Source of the DNA: Pyropia yezoensis
Lineage: Eukaryota > Rhodophyta > Bangiophyceae > Bangiales > Bangiaceae
Length of the DNA stretch: 64,000 bases
Direction: 5' to 3'
Assembly (NCBI GenBank): GCA_009829735.1
Contig: CM020618.1
Coordinates: forward strand, 9,329,119 to 9,393,118
Under the pieces are notes generated by a model that saw only the letters and a list, made by a program, of their open reading frames with translations, was not told where the DNA came from and made no database searches. Both the position numbers and the translations under genes were made by a program. Of the stretch, positions 22,579-32,789 are shown in pieces (positions within the stretch are counted from its first letter, which is position 1; the number at the start of each line of letters is the position of its first letter).

Positions 22579-25031
22579 AGCTTGACGTCCTCCCGAGACA
22601 GAAGCCAATACACGAAAACGCTGTTTACATGGCTGTCATCTGGAGAGGCCGCAACCAAGGCGGTTATACGGAGTGCCAGCTCGCGGACGTTCAGTAATTG
22701 CACTTTCTTGCGTAGGAGAAACAGAAGCACTAAAAACAGATTCTGTTCGTAATCTAAAACTGTCAAGGATGACCTTGAAAGTCATCCAGCCCATCAGCCT
22801 GAACCGTGGATAATGAACTATGATAGTGACGTGATTGTGTGACACTATCTGTGGCAAGTGAATTAAATACGGACGATGCCGGGTGGATAGGGCCGTGCGA
22901 GCTCAGTGCCACTCCAGTCGCCATCCGAAGCGCTACGAGCGCATTGCCAGGTGCGACACCTCGTGCAGTTCTCCCCGAATCAATTACACTCGGCCAGAGC
23001 CGGCGTGGAAAGCCGCCCGCCCGGCGCGCTTGGCAGTGGGCACCACTGCAGTGGGCCTGTGTCGTTGATCCCCTTGGTGAGAGGTGGGTCGTGGTCAGTT
23101 GCCGTTGGGGTGCGACGGCGCTGTCCCCCTCCAGGAAACTCACACTGTCAGTTTTCACTATCTTTGCATCTAAGAATACAAGGAATCCCACTCACCGCAC
23201 AGTCTGTCAATGCAGGTGTCTGGGGCATTCCTGCAGAATCGACCATCATGGCTCGTAGAGAGCTCCCTGCGCCACGCGAAAGGAGCCTTGTGCTGTCACG
23301 TGGCAACATATAGGCCACGTATACAGTCATCAGGACAAGATTGCATGGCCGTAGCCAGTTCCACTTTCTGTCCGGCGTCCAACCGGGCCTGTTGGCTGTT
23401 TTGGGCTTCAGCGGCTTCGCCCTCCCACAGCAAAGCTTGCACCCAGAACGCGCCGTCGACCGCCTCCGCGGCGCCCCAAAACCCACCCCCTTCACCCCTC
23501 GGCCCACCCACCTCACCCCTCGGCCCCCACTCCTACCCCACCGGTGGGGTGTGGGAGTGTCCCCCCCCTCCGCCGCCGTTGTGGGGGCGTGCCTCGCACG
23601 TGGCCTGGGCGTGCCCTCCCCCCCTCTCTCTCTGCTGTCGAGGCCTCTGCCTCTTGACAACGACGTCCGCGACACCAGCCCCCCCCCCCCCCGCGCGGCC
23701 CTCTCTGCTTGCACGGCGTCGCAGGCCTCGGCCACGGGCTGTTGACACGCCGCCGCACGGCGTGGCGCTGCTGCCGTACGGTGGAGTTGCAGAGCCCCGG
23801 GCGGCTACCGCTCCCCCTCCTCCGTCATCACCAACCCCTCCCACTCCAGTCCCAGCCGGTGCAGGGCCCACGCGCTCGGCCGCGGCGGGTGGTGTGCCGC
23901 CGCCGCGCTTGACACTCCCTCCTCCCTCGTCCCGTCTGCGTGCCACCGTCACCGCCTCGCGCGCGCTGTGCTGCGGCGGCCGCGGCGACGCCGCGCGCGC
24001 CGCACGCGGCGGCCACCACCCCCGCCGCCCCCGTCGGCGTCGCCACCTCCACGCTGCTCCCCGCCCCTCCCTCCCCCCCATCCACCCACCCTCCCCACCC
24101 ACCCCCCTTTTTCGAACGCCACTCCACCCCACACCACCAACGCTGACGCCCCCCCCCCCCCCCCCCCCCCCCTTCCCCGCCCTCACCTCAGCGACGGCAC
24201 GCCTCCCGCGCGCTCTGTGCCGCACCTCCGCACGAGCCGCGGCCGTGGGCAGCACGCGTCCCGCCCCTACCCCGCGGCGGCCGGCAAGCCGCGGCCCCCC
24301 GGGCGGGGGTCCGACCCAGGGGGGGGCGAGCTGGCGCGGGGGGGGGGGGGGGGGGTGAGCGGCGCCGGTTGGTGGTGGTGTCGGCGTTGGTGTGTGTGGG
24401 GTGAGCAGGGGCGGGGTGGGCAGACGGGCAGGGGGGGGGAGGGGGGGGTGGCGGTCGGTGGCGGGGGGGGGGGAGGTGGCGTCGGGGGAGCGGCTCCCGG
24501 CCGTGTGCGCGCGGCCCGTCGGCCGCCCTTCCGTTGGCGTCACGCCCTGCCGACCGGCCGGGGGGGGCGCGCCGCGCGCCCCACCCCCGCCGTCGCTGCC
24601 CGCGCGGCGCCGCTGCGCGCGCCGGCGGCGCGCGCGGCCTGCGCGGCGGCCGTGGGAGGGGTGTGGCGGCGTGGGGAGGGGAGGGCCACCCGCCCCGTCC
24701 GTGCGCCCCTCCCCCCCCCCCCTCCCGTCCCCCGCTCTGCTCGCGCTAGTCGGCATTCCGGTCGGCGGGGGGTTGTCACCCGCTGTGGCCGGCCCATCCG
24801 CCCGCCGACCGGTCTCGGCGGTGGGGTTCCCCCCCACGGCGGCCACGGCCCGTGCCCCTTTCCCTCCCCACCACCCGCCAACCACCCCCTGGACGCTGGC
24901 GGCAGCGGCGGCGGCCGCGTCGGCACCGCGCGCCCCCGCGGTCGAGGCCCCGCGCTGCCCCCTACCGTCACGGTCAGGGCGCTCTCCTTCCTCTTCTTCT
25001 CGCTTTCCTCCGCCGCTCGGCGGTTGTCGCC

Positions 25032-28000
25032 ATGCGGCGGCGGAGTCAGGGGGCGCCCCCCCTGCCGCCCGTCCCCAGACGGAGCAGCGCGGCTTCCCCG
25101 CCGCCGCCTGCCGCCGCCGCAGGTCTTCCCGCCGGCGCCGGCGCCGGCGCCCTCCCCGGCGCGCGGCCGCCTTCGTTTCCCCATCCCCCGCCACCGCCCC
25201 TCCCCTCATTGGCACCACCTGCGTCGCCGGCCCCTGCTAGTGAGCCGCCTTCCCCACCGGGGGGTCCCGCCGCTGGGGTGGGGCTGGGGACGGGTGTGCT
25301 GCCGCCCCCCCCTCCCGAGGACCCCAGCTTGGCGCTCGTCTCCCGGCAGCGCGCGCGGGCGGCGGGCTGGCTGGCGCTCCGCGCCGAGAGCCCCGCCGGC
25401 GGCCGGCGGCGGCGGCTGCTTGCCGCGGCGGCCGCGCGGCTAGGCGCGGGGCCCCCGCCGTGGCGTCGGTGCTGGGCAGAGCTTCGGGGTTCCACGCTGC
25501 TCCTCTACCCGGCGGTGGACGACGTTGGGGGCGACGGTGGGGAGGGGGGGTCGGCCGGCGGGAGGGGGGGGAGCGCTGACGGCCGCAGCTCCTCGGATGG
25601 AAGGAGGGGGCGGAGACCGTCGGCGGACGCGTCGGTGGCCGGCTATGATGGGGAGGGCGACGACGGGGAGGATGAGGACGGTGAGGGGGAGGAGCACCAG
25701 CGGCGGGCGAGTGCGCAGCCGTCCATGGCGGCGAGCGACGCGCCGTCGTCGGTAGCGGCGGCCGCGATTGGCCGCGCTGTCTCCCCCGCGCTCGTTCTGA
25801 CGCTCCGCCGGGGCGCGACGGTGGTGTCGGCGGCGGCGCCCAACCTGTTGCGCCTCGCCCCCCGGGCCGGGGGCTCCAACGGTGGCGGCGGCGCGGTGCT
25901 GCTGTTGCTTTTTGCGACCGCCGCGGACGCGGGCGGCTGGCACGACGCGCTGCTGCGGCCGCACGTGTGTCCGTCTGAGGGGGGTGGCACTGGTGGCGGC
26001 GGCGCCGACGGAGGTGCCGGTGGTGTGTGGCCGACCGATAGCGGCGACGGGCGCAGCGGCGTGTGGGATGTGGACGTGCCGCCGTCCCCGGCGGTGCCGA
26101 CCACCACCCGCTGGACGTCGGCGTTGTCGAACTCGTCGCTGCAGGCGTTGCAGCCGCGGAGCGCGCCGCCGCCCCTGTCCCCGGCGGCGTTTGAGACGAA
26201 AAAGTTGCTGGGCAGTGGCAGCAGTGGCAACGTGTTTCTCGTGGCGGCGCGCGATACGGGCGAGCTGTTTGCGATGAAGGTGATTCCTAAGGCGTCGCTT
26301 ACGTCCTCCCCCGAGTGCCGCCGCCACGCGCTGGACGAGCGGCTCGTGATGGAGGTCACCAGGCCGCACCCGTTTGTGCTGCCGCTTCGATACGCCTTTC
26401 AATCCCCTCGCAAGCTGTACATGGTGATGGAGTACGCGGCAGGGGGGGACCTCTACTCCTTCTTGCGGCGCCGGGGGCGGTCGCTGGGCGAGGCCGCCAC
26501 CCGGTTTGTACTCGCTGAGTTAGTGCTCGGGCTCGAGCACCTCCACAGCTCTGCGGTGGTGTACCGGGACCTCAAGCTGGAGAACATCCTGCTCACCAGC
26601 TCGGGCCACGTGCGCATTGCGGATTTTGGCCTGTCCAAGCTGCTGAGCGACGAGGGCGCGGGCCTCACCAAAACACTCTGCGGCACCCGTCACTACTGCG
26701 CACCCGAGGCGGTGGCGGGCCACGCGTATGGCCAGTCGTGTGATGTTTGGTCCCTGGGTGTTCTCGCGTATGAACTGCTCTGCGGCCAGACGCCCTTCCA
26801 CGCGGAGGAAATCAACGACGTTTTTGTCCGTATCCTCACCGCGGACATTGAATACCCCCCACACCTGACTCCGACGGCGATATCTCTCATTTCTGGGCTG
26901 CTCACACGGCCGCTGGCGTCGCGCCTTGGGTGTGGACCGGGCGGGTGGGCTGACGTTCGAGCGCATCCATTTTTTGCTGCCATTGACTGGGCAGTAGCTG
27001 CTCGCGGGGGGCTTGTTGACGGCAATATCTTTGCCACGCTGCCCACTGGGGAAGAGCATGGGGCAAGTCGCATTCGGCAACAGCAGGAAGCGGCTGCTGC
27101 ATCTGCCGCGGCGCGGCAGCAACGGCAGCGGAGGCGGGATTTGACAGACGGGGAGAAGGCGGGGGCTGCTGCAGGCGGCCCAGTCCCTCGGACGCGTGAT
27201 TCTTCCGACGCCATTAGGGCAGACGGTAGTGCGGACGATCGACCGACGGCACCAAGAGCTAGGCGGCGGCGGCCAGCAGCGGCAGCAGGCCCTGCCGCTG
27301 CCGCCGCCGACGCTGCGAGTGCTGGCGCCGACGACAGCGCCGCCGCAGCGACCAGCCGACCGCGTCGGCCGCGTCGTCGTTCTGTTGTCGAGGAGGCGGC
27401 CGTGGTGGCGCCCGACGCGGTAACGTCTACCCTCCCGCACACCTCGCCCGTGGCTGACGATAGGGGCAGCGGCCTTGACGCGCCTGCCGTGGGTGCCCCC
27501 CCCCCCGACTTCGATGGTACTGCCTCACCCGTGTCGCTCTCCCCCGCACGCACTTCCAGGCACGTGGGCTTTGCTGACGCAGACTCTGGTGGCTGGGAGA
27601 GTGATAGTGGCAATGGCTCACGGGATGGTGCGCTTGCCGACGTGGACCGGGCTCTGGGGAGGCTGTCCATGCCGGACGGTGAGGACGAAGGCGCATTTAG
27701 CGGCGGCGGGGATGTCGACACTGGCGGCGGTGGCGGCGCCAGTGATGGGGACGGTAGAGCTGACGCCGAAGGCGACACTGTTGGGCACGCCCCTCATCCT
27801 CAACGCGGCGGCGGTGGCGATCGTGGCAGACGGCCGCCCGGCGACCCTGCCCTGGCCGCCCGCACTGCACGAGCGCGGCTGATCAGCGAGCTGGCGCGTC
27901 GACCCCCCTCAGGCGACGCGGACACGGACCAACATTTGCTGACGGAAGCGGCGCGGGGCATGGGTGGCGTCGCCGGCGTGAGCAGCCTCGTCAGCCACGA

Positions 28001-28574
28001 GGAGGACGAGGGGGCGGCTGCAGACGCGGCCTCCGCGACCATTACGAGTCGTGACGGTAGCGCCAGCGGCAGTGGCAGCAGCAGCAGCGCCCCCGCCGAT
28101 GACGCCAGCCTCTCCTTCTTTGACGCCGCCGCTGCGATGGACGGCCGCTCCCCGTCGACAGCATCGTCTGCCACGGCCGACCAGGCGGTGCGGACGCCCA
28201 ACACGTGGCGGGGGTGGAACAAGCTCCACGGCCGGGGGGGTGGGGATGCCCCGGGCGGCGGCGGCGGGCCCGGCTGTGCAGACGGTCCTGGCATGCGCGC
28301 GCTGCTGGGGGGCGACCACGCGGCGGCGGCGTCGTCGAGTAACTCCCACGGCACGCTGCTCCTCGGCTACAGCTTTGTGCGCAAGCTGCCTGGCGGCCCT
28401 GCCGATGGCCGCCGCTCGTCGGTTGCGGGCTCCGCCGTTGGCGGCCCGGCACCCAACTTCCTCTCCCGGGAGCGGCCAGGAGCGGGGGCGACTTGGGGGG
28501 GCGGCCGCGGCCGGCCAGTTGACTCTCGACCAGGGCTGTTGGGCCGCGTTCCCCACCCCAACGAGCTTTGGTGA
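25032..28574 (+). CDS. PH-domain AGC serine/threonine protein kinase
   Basis: Single-exon protein of about 1180 aa. A probable PH domain, split by an acidic Gly/Ser loop, lies at about residues 135-320 (WRRCWAELRGSTLLLYPAVDD, later VLLLLFATAADAGGWHDALL). The kinase domain is at about 387-650: Gly-loop LLGSGSSGNVF, ATP Lys at about 416 (AMKVIPK), catalytic Asp at about 513 (YRDLKLEN), DFG Asp at about 531 (IADFGLSKLL), activation loop TKTLCGTRHYCAPEA, and APE/DVWSLG motifs. PH plus AGC kinase is the Akt/PKB-like arrangement, and S6K/PKA-type kinases are nearest in motif style. The 530-residue C-terminal tail is disordered Ser/Gly/Asp-rich with RRXS-like basic-Ser patches, and no clear hydrophobic motif was found. 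The ATG at 25032 (MRRRSQGAPP) is the first sensible start; the frame is open further upstream without an ATG. It converges on the MDR gene. Confidence 0.85.
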   Translation: MRRRSQGAPPLPPVPRRSSAASPPPPAAAAGLPAGAGAGALPGARPPSFPHPPPPPLPSLAPPASPAPASEPPSPPGGPAAGVGLGTGVLPPPPPEDPSLALVSRQRARAAGWLALRAESPAGGRRRRLLAAAAARLGAGPPPWRRCWAELRGSTLLLYPAVDDVGGDGGEGGSAGGRGGSADGRSSSDGRRGRRPSADASVAGYDGEGDDGEDEDGEGEEHQRRASAQPSMAASDAPSSVAAAAIGRAVSPALVLTLRRGATVVSAAAPNLLRLAPRAGGSNGGGGAVLLLLFATAADAGGWHDALLRPHVCPSEGGGTGGGGADGGAGGVWPTDSGDGRSGVWDVDVPPSPAVPTTTRWTSALSNSSLQALQPRSAPPPLSPAAFETKKLLGSGSSGNVFLVAARDTGELFAMKVIPKASLTSSPECRRHALDERLVMEVTRPHPFVLPLRYAFQSPRKLYMVMEYAAGGDLYSFLRRRGRSLGEAATRFVLAELVLGLEHLHSSAVVYRDLKLENILLTSSGHVRIADFGLSKLLSDEGAGLTKTLCGTRHYCAPEAVAGHAYGQSCDVWSLGVLAYELLCGQTPFHAEEINDVFVRILTADIEYPPHLTPTAISLISGLLTRPLASRLGCGPGGWADVRAHPFFAAIDWAVAARGGLVDGNIFATLPTGEEHGASRIRQQQEAAAASAAARQQRQRRRDLTDGEKAGAAAGGPVPRTRDSSDAIRADGSADDRPTAPRARRRRPAAAAGPAAAAADAASAGADDSAAAATSRPRRPRRRSVVEEAAVVAPDAVTSTLPHTSPVADDRGSGLDAPAVGAPPPDFDGTASPVSLSPARTSRHVGFADADSGGWESDSGNGSRDGALADVDRALGRLSMPDGEDEGAFSGGGDVDTGGGGGASDGDGRADAEGDTVGHAPHPQRGGGGDRGRRPPGDPALAARTARARLISELARRPPSGDADTDQHLLTEAARGMGGVAGVSSLVSHEEDEGAAADAASATITSRDGSASGSGSSSSAPADDASLSFFDAAAAMDGRSPSTASSATADQAVRTPNTWRGWNKLHGRGGGDAPGGGGGPGCADGPGMRALLGGDHAAAASSSNSHGTLLLGYSFVRKLPGGPADGRRSSVAGSAVGGPAPNFLSRERPGAGATWGGGRGRPVDSRPGLLGRVPHPNELW

Positions 28575-29255
28575 AGGGGGGCTTGCACGCCATCACGGAG
28601 GGGCCTGTCCCTCTGCCCCTCACGTTTGTCATGGGTATTTCATAGCTCTTGTTTAATTTTTTGGTATATCTGCGCTCCTAGCAAGCTGTTTTTTTCTTCG
28701 GCTCTTTTGTTTTTTGGCGTGACGCAAGTGATGTGACGCATATGACTGTCTCGGTCCGATTGCCTGTGAAGGGCTAGCTAGATGCACGCTCGCTCTCCTT
28801 CAAGACTCGAGCGCCTCATCAGCCCCTCTATTTTCGCACCTCACTTCCCTCGGCATTGCCGTCGCATCCTTGTGACCCTTGAGCCGATGGTTTCTGCTGC
28901 GTCCTTGTCCCCGCCCCCCCAATGCATGAGTAAAAGGCACCATCATATGTGGATAGAAGAGCGAGCGGTCACCACCTGTCGGCAGCCTTGGGCGCTTGGC
29001 ACCCGGTGGTAGCGGGCGTCCCGCGGTGCGCAGGGTTGGCTGCTGGGGGGGACGTGGCGGCGGTCACCGGGGTAGACCAGCCTGAGGAAGCACCCACGTG
29101 CCCCACGGTGGGGACGGACAGCCCAGCGCCGGGGACCCCGCCGACAGAGAGCGCACCAAAGACACACGACCTTAGGGCACGCCGAAGGGCCCGCTGTCGC
29201 CCGCGACCCACCCCTTCTGCGTCCATTTCGGGTTGCCACCGACACCAAGAACCCA
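28575..29255. other. Convergent 3' spacer kinase / MDR
   Basis: 681 bp. A T-rich stretch at about 28640-28720 directly after the kinase stop looks like a 3' UTR. The rest is ordinary GC-rich DNA with no recognised gene. Confidence 0.5.
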
Positions 29256-30605
29256 TCAGAGCTTGGCCTGGGCTCCCCCCCCCCCGGGCAGTGCCGGTCG
29301 CAGCCACCGGTCGCCCACCTCCACCACCACCTTGCCCGTGTTGTCCCCGCGAAAGAGCATGGCAAGCGCCTGTGGCGCGGCGCGGATGCCCCCTCGCACC
29401 ACCTCGAGGCGGCCGCCGACCTTGCCCTCGGCGTACCACCGGACCAGCGCGGCGCGCGCGGCCGCGTACTCGGCCGCATAGTCGAGGACGATGAAGCCCT
29501 CCATGCGAGCGCTCTTGACCAGCAGCTGCACGTACTCAGCGGGTCCCCCCCCAGATACCCGCTCCCTCGCATTGTACTGGCTAATGGCGCCGCACAAGAC
29601 GACCCGCCCCCGGCGAGAGAGGACGCGGAGGGCGGCGTCAAGGAGCGGGCCTCCGACATTATCAAAATAGATAGAAACGCCATCGGGGCACGCCGCAGCG
29701 AGGGCCTTTGTCAGTGCCCCCACGGACCCGCGGGCGGCCTTGTAGTCCACCACCGCGTCCACGCCAAGCGTGTCGCGCACGTACGCACACTTGGCGGCGC
29801 CCCCCGCCACGCCCACAACCCGGCAGCCGAGAACGTTTTTGGCAATCCCGCACACCACCGACCCCGTCGCGCCCGCCGCGGCCGACACGAGCACCGTCTC
29901 CCCGCGGCCGCCGGTGGGGGCGCCTACGCGGAGGAGGCCAAAGTAGGCGGTCAGCCCCGTCATGCCTAGGGTGCCCAGCGCAAGGGCGGGTGACAGGTGG
30001 CGGGGGAGCCACGACAGGGGCTCTACATCGCGTACCGCGGCGGTGGCAAACTCGCACATCCCAAAAGTGCCAGAAACCAGGTCCCCCACGGCAGGGACTG
30101 CGTTGTCGCCGCCGCCGCCGCCGCCGCCGCCGTCGCCGCCGCTACCACCGCCGCCACCGGCGGTGCCGCTGCCGCCGCGGCTACCGGCGCCACTGTCGCT
30201 GCTCCCACCCCCTGCTGCCGCCGACGGGTGAACGGCGAGAACCTCTGCGACCCCCCCCGCGCGCATGACCGCCCCCAGCTTGACGGGCGGGATGTAGCTG
30301 CGTGCCGCGGACATCCACCCCCGCATCGCCGGGTCAACCGACACGTAGAGGACGCGGACGAGCAGCGGCGCGCGCGCCGACGGCGCCGGCACGGGGGCGG
30401 CCGCGTCGAGGGCAAGGTCACGTCCAAGGCGGATGGCGCCGACCGGCCGCCGGCGGAGGCGGACGACGGTCTGGGTGGGGGGGAGGGTGATGCCGGGGGG
30501 GAGGCGCGGGTGGGAGGAGGGGGCGGGCCCGTCGGGGGATGGGGCTGCCCCACCGGGACGGGGGGGCTCGACACCGGGGGTAGGGGATCCCGCGGGGCGA
30601 GCCAT
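29256..30605 (-). CDS. MDR-family NADPH oxidoreductase (quinone/alkenal reductase-like)
   Basis: Single-exon protein of about 449 aa in the medium-chain dehydrogenase/reductase superfamily, of the zinc-free CurA/PTGR/2-alkenal reductase type that reduces activated double bonds of enones and reactive carbonyls with NADPH. Seen are VSVDPAMRGWMSAARSYIPP near the N terminus, GDLVSGTFGMCEFA, LGTLGMTGLTAYFGLLRVG, the nucleotide motif VLVSAAAGATGSVVCGIAKN, GVDAVVDYKAARGS, IYFDNVGGPLLDAALRVLS and GRVVLCGAISQYN. A Gly/Ser/Asp insertion separates the AEVLAVHPS block from the GDLVSG block. There are about 45 Pro-rich residues before the fold, possibly targeting. The ATG at 30605 gives MARPAGSPTPG. The upstream region holds a cluster of TAATGG sites. 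Confidence 0.85.
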   Translation of the reverse strand: MARPAGSPTPGVEPPRPGGAAPSPDGPAPSSHPRLPPGITLPPTQTVVRLRRRPVGAIRLGRDLALDAAAPVPAPSARAPLLVRVLYVSVDPAMRGWMSAARSYIPPVKLGAVMRAGGVAEVLAVHPSAAAGGGSSDSGAGSRGGSGTAGGGGGSGGDGGGGGGGGDNAVPAVGDLVSGTFGMCEFATAAVRDVEPLSWLPRHLSPALALGTLGMTGLTAYFGLLRVGAPTGGRGETVLVSAAAGATGSVVCGIAKNVLGCRVVGVAGGAAKCAYVRDTLGVDAVVDYKAARGSVGALTKALAAACPDGVSIYFDNVGGPLLDAALRVLSRRGRVVLCGAISQYNARERVSGGGPAEYVQLLVKSARMEGFIVLDYAAEYAAARAALVRWYAEGKVGGRLEVVRGGIRAAPQALAMLFRGDNTGKVVVEVGDRWLRPALPGGGGAQAKL

Positions 30606-30742
30606 CGGAAGGGCACTTGACGAAGCAGAGGCAGGGGTGGGTGGGGAAGAAGGGCGCCGCGGACAAAGCAGGTCGGTCTGGGCGAGCCGGTGGCGGGGCG
30701 TACGGAATCAGTAAATTGCGCCACATCAGTGAGGCCTCCATC

Positions 30743-30858
30743 TAATGGAACCATTATGAGGCATGCCTTGATGGGATCCCTTGATCCCATAACGAGGGGC
30801 GCCCTAATGGTGCCCAGACAGCTCGGTCCATTAGCACCTGGTTTTTTTTTTTTAATGG
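30743..30858. promoter_or_regulatory. Cluster of five TAATGG/CCATTA sites with nested hairpins
   Basis: TAATGG at 30743, 30805 and 30853, and CCATTA at 30751 and 30828. A central inverted pair TGGGATC (30772-30778) / GATCCCA (30783-30789) sits between them. The block lies about 140-250 bp upstream of the MDR start codon. A regulatory role is inference; a decayed small transposon is the alternative. Confidence 0.4.
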
Positions 30859-32212
30859 TTACGTTTTTGGGAACGGGCAGATGTTTCATGGCCACGGGCA
30901 TACTTTTTGATATCCTACCCAGCACACCCTCACCTACGGTGAAACTCCAGTCTCCCAAGTTCCCTACCGCCGCTCCGCCCCTAGCAACATGTACGCGTTG
31001 CGAGAACCAGCCAGCTGCGCGGAGGTGGGGGCACCGTCGACCAGCAAGCTACACGCGCGGCGCCTCCCTCCACGGGTCCAACCTCGCATACACCGTCACT
31101 AACGCCAGTATTGCCATGCTGCGGTCCGTGCAGAACCCTCCGCTCCATGTTTCCCTCCCCACGTACAGTGCACTGACGCATGCGCCCACAAAAACTCACT
31201 GCCGCAAACGGCGTGCCCGTCATATGTCGTTCCGCACCCGACCATCGCCCCCCCCACTTGCGTACCTGTCTCCATGCCCATCCACCACTCCGGGCGCTGT
31301 ACCTCTGCGGAGGTATCATTGGCATGACCACATCAGCGTCCGCCGTACCGATAGGTGAACAAACATCCGTAGCCGCAAGCAGCGGCGGAGCGTCAGCGGT
31401 AGACGGCGCAGACTCCCGGAACAACGATGGGGCTGCAGCGTTGGCAGCTGCTCCTGCCACCTCTCGTGCCGCCTCTCGTGCCACTGCCGTCACCTCGGCC
31501 GCAGACGCCCCCCCATCAATAAAGTCCCACCCACCTTTCCACACGGCCCCCACCACGGCCGCCGCCAGAACCCCTCTCTTGTCCCCGCGCACCCGTCTTC
31601 TCCCTTCTCACCACCACATCCCTTGCCTCAACGTCCTCGGCCATCTTCAACCCCTCGCCCTTCTCACTTACCCCTCCGTTACCGCCTCCCTCCTCGTCCC
31701 CATCCTTGTCGTCGTCCCTGCCCGTGCACCCCTCGCTGTCCCAAGCTCCCTCGCCGTCCACACCCCACGCTCCTCGAGACGAAGAGCCGTGCGCCCCACG
31801 ACCAAGTCGAAGTGCTTGCGGAGGGCTGGCGGCCGTTGTGCTCGCACAGTTGGCGGTCCCCGCCTCTTCTGTACCCTTGTCAGCGACGCTTTGCCGAGGC
31901 GCTGTGTGACGCCGCACTACCCACGGCGTGCACCTGCCCCCCCCCGCACCCTCCTGCCACGAAGAGACTTGCACTCACTGCCCCTCAAAACAGCCCGCAG
32001 GACGCGGGCGGTGCGGCGCCACTGCTCAGCAGGCCGTGGATTGGTCTTTGACAGAAATAATTCTGCGAGGGGGGTCGCTCTCGGAACTCTCTGACGGGCC
32101 CCCTCCATTGTGAGCCTACCCCTGTGAAAAGGTATTTAAACCCACATCTCAATGACACGAAAATGACTCAGTTACGGGACCCACCATTCGCCCATTGGAA
32201 GCTCAATAGGGT

Positions 32213-32228
32213 GATTAGACGTCTAATC
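32213..32228. repeat. Perfect 16-bp palindrome
   Basis: GATTAGACGTCTAATC, perfectly self-complementary, in an AT-richer stretch about 35 bp left of the MITE. Could be a dimeric protein-binding site. Confidence 0.75.
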
Positions 32229-32263
32229 GACCCCACAATGGGCGCGCGCACGTTCAGTGATGA

Positions 32264-32386
32264 TATTGTGCGTCCCGTAAAAAGTGGACGTGCACGGGTC
32301 GTGCAGTGTGGGTTTGATTGGTCCAGTGGCCGATATTTGACATGATCACGACACGAGCACGTCCACTTTTTACGGGACGCACTATA
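32264..32386. mobile_element. Mariner-type MITE with 40-bp terminal inverted repeats
   Basis: Arms 32264-32303 and 32347-32386 match as inverted repeats at 37 of 40 positions around a 43-nt centre. The shared core reads GTGCGTCCCGTAAAAAGTGG. TA lies at both outer ends, as expected for a Tc1/mariner TA target-site duplication. There is no coding capacity, so it would be a non-autonomous element. A pre-miRNA-like hairpin is a less likely alternative. Confidence 0.7.
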
Positions 32387-32789
32387 CTGGCGTGACTTGC
32401 CTTCGAGCTTCATGCGACTGGCGTGGCACCGACGATGCCGACGATGCCAACGCCAGTGGCAGTGCAAGAGAATTGGTAGTCAATTTCTTCTGGCACAGAA
32501 GACGGATCTCGCCAAGCATGAGACGCGCCGCGACCGCCCACATCTGCGTCGCACTTCGTCAGTCTTCCAACGCTCCCCGCCCGTCCCCCCGCCCGACGCC
32601 CCCCATCAACAGCCTCCGTACCTGCTCCGCCCGTGCCGCTGTGCTCCTAAACATCAACCGCCACCGGTACACTGTCGTGTCTCCGTGCCGTCGGTACCTT
32701 TACGTTGTACTCGTCGTCACCTCTCTTGGCGAATCCATTCCCCCCCCCGGGAACGCCTTCCTGCTCTTCTCCGGGAGCTCCCCCCCGTT

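Larger units (their letters stand above)
21785..25031. other. Divergent spacer with AT-richer island and low-complexity flank
   Basis: About 3.2 kb between divergent starts. From 22200 to 23350 GC drops sharply relative to neighbours and several hairpins are present (see separate entries). From 23450 to 25030 it is C/G homopolymer DNA with long open frames on both strands but no domain. The minus-strand segment 23296-23511 reads like ordinary protein but matches nothing recognised. Confidence 0.55.
30606..32789. other. Divergent spacer, MDR / unknown plus-strand gene
   Basis: 2,184 bp. It contains the TAATGG cluster (30743-30858), a 16-bp palindrome and a mariner-type MITE. A minus-strand open segment at about 31300-31592 (MRGDKRGVLAAAVVGAVWKG...) with a GTACGC donor-like site at its end could be an exon of an unrecognised gene, but evidence is weak. 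Confidence 0.5.

Noticed and set aside
23533-25218. Long minus-strand open frame upstream of the AGC kinase
   Set aside because: Composition is only Gly/Arg/Pro from homopolymers; no domain or motif, and a plus-strand gene start follows.
30981-31592. Minus-strand frame with VLAAAVVGAVWKGGWDFIDGG
   Set aside because: Only weak protein-like text and one donor-like site; no family recognised, so kept as a note in the spacer entry rather than a gene.
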